Positions 4,362-6,315 of a DNA stretch of 6,315 bases are shown here, in pieces. The stretch is from Alphaproteobacteria bacterium (GTDB taxonomy: Bacteria > Pseudomonadota > Alphaproteobacteria > JABAAW01), in the NCBI GenBank assembly GCA_014239005.1, contig JABAAA010000074.1, forward strand, positions 1 to 6,315. The letters are read 5' to 3'. A program made the translations under genes and the position numbers. Positions within the stretch are counted from its first letter, which is position 1; every line of letters begins with the position of its first letter. Below the pieces are notes generated by a model. It was not told the origin of the DNA. It saw only the letters and a list, made by a program, of their open reading frames with translations, and did no database searches.

Positions 4362-4433
4362 TTTTTTCTGGGAATTTTTTCTCGGCATTCTTTCTGGGCA
4401 TTTCTTTTAGGCATTCTTTTTGAGCGTTTTTTT
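4356..4433. repeat. 13-bp tandem repeat, six units, starting inside tRNA-Phe
   Basis: Six ungapped units of exactly 13 bp: TGGGCATTTTTTC (4356-4368), TGGGAATTTTTTC (4369-4381), TCGGCATTCTTTC (4382-4394), TGGGCATTTCTTT (4395-4407), TAGGCATTCTTTT (4408-4420) and TGAGCGTTTTTTT (4421-4433). The first unit is made of the last six bases of the mature tRNA (TGGGCA) plus the following T run. The array therefore looks like repeated copying of the tRNA 3' end with its U-tract, increasingly decayed away from the tRNA. Transcription through it would yield a series of U-rich tracts, which could reinforce termination or tRNA 3'-end trimming. The remaining gap to 4521 shows nothing further that I can support. 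Confidence 0.93.
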
Positions 4434-4521
4434 CGCGCTGTTTTTAAGGTATTCTCGTCGTGCAACCCCTTCTTCGGACAAGATGCCCCTCAAAGATTAA
4501 TCAGGCGTATTCTCATTGACG

Positions 4522-6174
4522 ATGTCTTCTACCTCCCCTCCCCCCTCGCCTCCCTCCTCGCCTCCCCCCTCGAGTAGCACCGAAGCTCGCCGCAAGGCGA
4601 AAGAGGAAGCGACGCGATCTGCGCAAAAGGCAGCGATCGTCAAGTCTGCCATCGAGGCTGCCAAAAGAAGAAGCAACAAAGCCAAGCAAACGAGCAGCGG
4701 CACATCCACCTTCCCCGTCGGCTTGCAACAAACGCATCACCACCACCTTCCCGCCTTCCTCTCCAATCTTTTCCGCCGTAAGAAGCGACATATCTTCGTC
4801 GAGCAGAAAAAGTTTCGACGGCAACACCGTATCGGCAACAAGTTCGCCATCTTCGCAGCCTTCTGCCTGCTCCTCTCCTTTGCGACGACGACGTTGCTGG
4901 TCTCCGCCAACAGCCGCCAAGCCTGGTACCGAGCCCTGTGGCAAGAACAGCAAGAGCTCGGCGCGCTCCAAGCGTTTAGCGTCTTGCGCGCGCAATACCC
5001 CGAAGCCATGGTTCTCAGCATCGAGCAGCCCTGGTCGTACAGAGCTTTTTATATCCCCTCCTTCGCCCCCGAAACACGGCTCTTGCTGACCGACAGCAAG
5101 ACGAAACAAGCCCTGTTGCTCGACAGCATGATGCCGCAACAGGCGATGTACCAAGTCTGGCAAAAGACTTGGCGAACCCACCTTGTGCTCACGGCGATCT
5201 TGGCGTTGACAACGCTGGCAGCACTGGTGCTGTGGTTCCGCCAAGTGTTCGTGACACCCCTTTCGGACACCGTCCACGCCATCCATCGCTTCACCGACGA
5301 CCCCGGCAATTTGATGACGATGCTGATCGCCTCCGATCGCGCCGACGAAATAGGATTCTTGCAACGCGAGCTCACACGCATGCAGGTCGTCTATCGCATC
5401 AGCATCAAGCAATACCAGCACCTCGCCGCTTTGGGCGGCGCGGTGACGAAGATCAACCACGATCTGAAAGGCTTGCTGTCCACAGCCCTCATCGCGGGCG
5501 AATCCTTGCGCAAGACGACGAGCAGCCAAACGAAACGCGAGACGAGCAGCAAAACTAGACTTTTCGAATCGGCGCTCGAACGCGCGATCGCGCTCTGCGA
5601 ACAGCTGCTGGTCTATGTGCGCGAGGACAAAAAGCCCATCTTCGTCACGCGCGTCCAGCTGGAAAACCTGCTGCACTCGCTGAGCGCAGACCTGCGACTC
5701 CACGCCAAAGGCACGACGAAGGTGACGACCAGTCTTGCCCCTACCTTGCCCGTGCAAGGCGATGCCGACGAGCTCTATCGTGCCTTACGAAACTTGGGAC
5801 AGAATGCCATCGAGGCGAAGGCGCAGAACTTGCGCATCACGTTGACGGGCAACAAGCAGAACGCGCACATCGATTTCGCCGACGACGGTCCGGGATTGCC
5901 GCGCAAAGCCAAACAATCGCTGTTCAAACCCTTCACCCACAGCTCTAAGATCGGCGGCAGCGGGCTCGGGCTGTCCATCGCACAAGAACTCATCGAGCAG
6001 CACAACGGAAGCCTCACTCTTGCGCAAAGCAGCTCTGCCGGCACAACCTTCCACTGCGTCTTTCCCGTCGCCTTGGGAACAGCACCAAAGCGTCAAGAAC
6101 AAAAAACAGCGCAAAAAACAGAGCCCAAAACAGAGCTAAAGCGCTCCCCCCCGACACTGCCGAGCAGCGCATGA
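4522..6174 (+). CDS. Membrane-bound sensor histidine kinase (HAMP, HisKA-like, HATPase_c)
   Basis: A 550-residue two-component sensor kinase, signal unknown. Residues 1-105 are an unusual cytoplasmic N-terminus: a Pro/Ser-rich start, an Ala/Lys-rich helix (about 21-55), a run of four His, then a strongly basic stretch. TM1 is about 108-128, an external domain of about 90 residues follows, TM2 is about 221-240, then a HAMP-like linker (VTPLSDTVHAI ... ADEIGFLQRELTRMQ). The H-box LGGAVTKINHDLKGLLSTA places the phosphorylated His at 313. The ATP-binding domain has the N-box NLGQNAIEA (Asn428), G1 DDGPG (454-458), an F-box-like LFKPFTH and G2 GGSGLGLSIAQ (478-488). A Lys/Gln/Thr-rich tail follows residue 518. 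His+4 is Gly, not the usual Asn/Thr. ATG 4522 is preferred to TTG 4516; no Shine-Dalgarno is seen. The stop overlaps the next gene as ATGA. No response regulator is in the window. Confidence 0.94.
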   Translation: MSSTSPPPSPPSSPPPSSSTEARRKAKEEATRSAQKAAIVKSAIEAAKRRSNKAKQTSSGTSTFPVGLQQTHHHHLPAFLSNLFRRKKRHIFVEQKKFRRQHRIGNKFAIFAAFCLLLSFATTTLLVSANSRQAWYRALWQEQQELGALQAFSVLRAQYPEAMVLSIEQPWSYRAFYIPSFAPETRLLLTDSKTKQALLLDSMMPQQAMYQVWQKTWRTHLVLTAILALTTLAALVLWFRQVFVTPLSDTVHAIHRFTDDPGNLMTMLIASDRADEIGFLQRELTRMQVVYRISIKQYQHLAALGGAVTKINHDLKGLLSTALIAGESLRKTTSSQTKRETSSKTRLFESALERAIALCEQLLVYVREDKKPIFVTRVQLENLLHSLSADLRLHAKGTTKVTTSLAPTLPVQGDADELYRALRNLGQNAIEAKAQNLRITLTGNKQNAHIDFADDGPGLPRKAKQSLFKPFTHSSKIGGSGLGLSIAQELIEQHNGSLTLAQSSSAGTTFHCVFPVALGTAPKRQEQKTAQKTEPKTELKRSPPTLPSSA

Positions 6175-6315
6175 GCGCGAAGAAGATTTTCTCGAACCGA
6201 ACGAGAAAAGAGCAACAATCACTCAAGCGCGCGGTCGCGCTCGCCTACAAGCCCGCGGACGCATCGGAGGCACCGAGAGTCGTCGCCAAAGGGGAGGGCA
6301 GCATCGCCGATGCCA
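6171..6315 (+). CDS. Short FlhB-like protein, N-terminal part (cut by window edge)
   Basis: The ATG at 6171-6173 overlaps the kinase stop (ATGA), and 48 codons are visible. After a basic start (MSAKKIFSNRTRKEQQ), residues 20-48 read RAVALAY, a short acidic linker, APRVVAKGEGSIADA. This is the pattern of the cytoplasmic C-terminal domain of FlhB/YscU export-switch proteins (xxAVALxY...APxVVAKGxGxIA). There are no membrane segments before it, so this is a stand-alone homologue of the FhlP/FlhX type and not full FlhB. The NPTH autocleavage motif that precedes AVAL in true FlhB is absent (QSLKR instead), so it should not self-cleave. Such proteins can partly replace the FlhB C-terminal domain in flagellar export, which is inferred here. 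An 8-bp inverted repeat lies at codons 6-13. Confidence 0.78.
   Translation, partial: MSAKKIFSNRTRKEQQSLKRAVALAYKPADASEAPRVVAKGEGSIADA
6187..6209 (+). other. 8-bp inverted repeat (hairpin) near the start of the FlhB-like gene
   Basis: TTTTCTCG (6187-6194) and CGAGAAAA (6202-6209) are perfect reverse complements around a 7-nt loop AACCGAA. In RNA this would fold about 16 nt after the start codon. It is moderately AT-rich, so stability is modest; it may be chance. Confidence 0.6.

Noticed and set aside
4362..4433. Classic Rho-independent terminator after tRNA-Phe
   Set aside because: T runs are present, but the only GC stem before them is the tRNA acceptor itself; GCCC/GGGC would leave a 2-nt loop. 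I describe the array as a repeat instead.
4289..4433. tRNA-Phe as an integration site (attB) for a mobile element
   Set aside because: The repeated piece is only six bases of tRNA plus a T run, and no integrase or element lies next to it.
4169..4465. 98-residue minus-strand frame with Lys/Arg repeats
   Set aside because: It reads backwards through tRNA-Phe and the 13-bp array; its repeats are only the translation of that array.
4508..4522. TATTCT at 4508-4513 as a leaderless promoter for the kinase
   Set aside because: Spacing to the ATG would fit, but no -35 and no TGC extension are seen and TATTCT also occurs nearby by chance.
4513..5757. 414-residue open frame antisense to the kinase gene
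   Set aside because: It mirrors the kinase coding frame; its composition (Gln, His, Arg, Asp runs) is typical of reverse-complement shadows, no domain is recognisable, and the kinase on the other strand is certain.

Overview
The window looks like chromosomal DNA of a flagellated alphaproteobacterium. The main evidence is FlbT, a flagellin-translation regulator that is characteristic of Alphaproteobacteria. A short FlhB-like protein, a histidine kinase with an 'INHDL' H-box, and alphaproteobacterial-looking PyrC, PyrE, BolA and CsaA agree with this. I cannot fix the order or genus. Both tRNA genes lack an encoded CCA end. No phage, transposase, CRISPR, toxin or defence gene is visible.

Layout, left half (minus strand, read right to left). 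From about 3088 runs a tightly packed set: flbT, bolA (11-bp overlap), csaA (4-bp ATGA overlap), and a small unrecognised membrane protein of 88 aa that starts 10 bp after csaA. After a 106-bp gap that holds a good sigma70-type promoter comes tRNA-Ala(UGC). Only 15 bp after the tRNA is the GTG start of pyrC (dihydroorotase). Then, after 68 bp, comes pyrE (orotate phosphoribosyltransferase), which is cut by the left window edge. pyrC and pyrE are two steps of de novo UMP synthesis.

Layout, right half (plus strand). rlmB, a SpoU/TrmH-type 23S rRNA 2'-O-methyltransferase, is divergent from flbT. It is followed by tRNA-Phe(GAA), then a membrane sensor histidine kinase whose stop codon overlaps (ATGA) the start of a short FlhB-like protein cut by the right edge. 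The kinase and the FlhB-like gene are probably one translationally coupled unit.

The coding content is mostly ordinary. What stands out is the DNA between the genes. Several gene borders carry short tandem repeats with a period of 11-16 bp: 14 bp x6 between flbT and rlmB, 11 bp x4 and 14 bp x2 before tRNA-Phe, 13 bp x6 starting inside the 3' end of tRNA-Phe, a 16-bp-period pair at the pyrC stop, and 12 bp x3 coding for the CsaA N-terminus. A 32-bp tandem duplication also lies upstream of flbT. Three putative promoters share an extended -10 of the form TGCTACAMT, and the first genes of transcription units lack clear Shine-Dalgarno sequences. I found no strong case for a wholly new system. The best leads are the repeats, the kinase/FlhB-like pair, the tRNA-Ala/pyrC junction and the small membrane protein.
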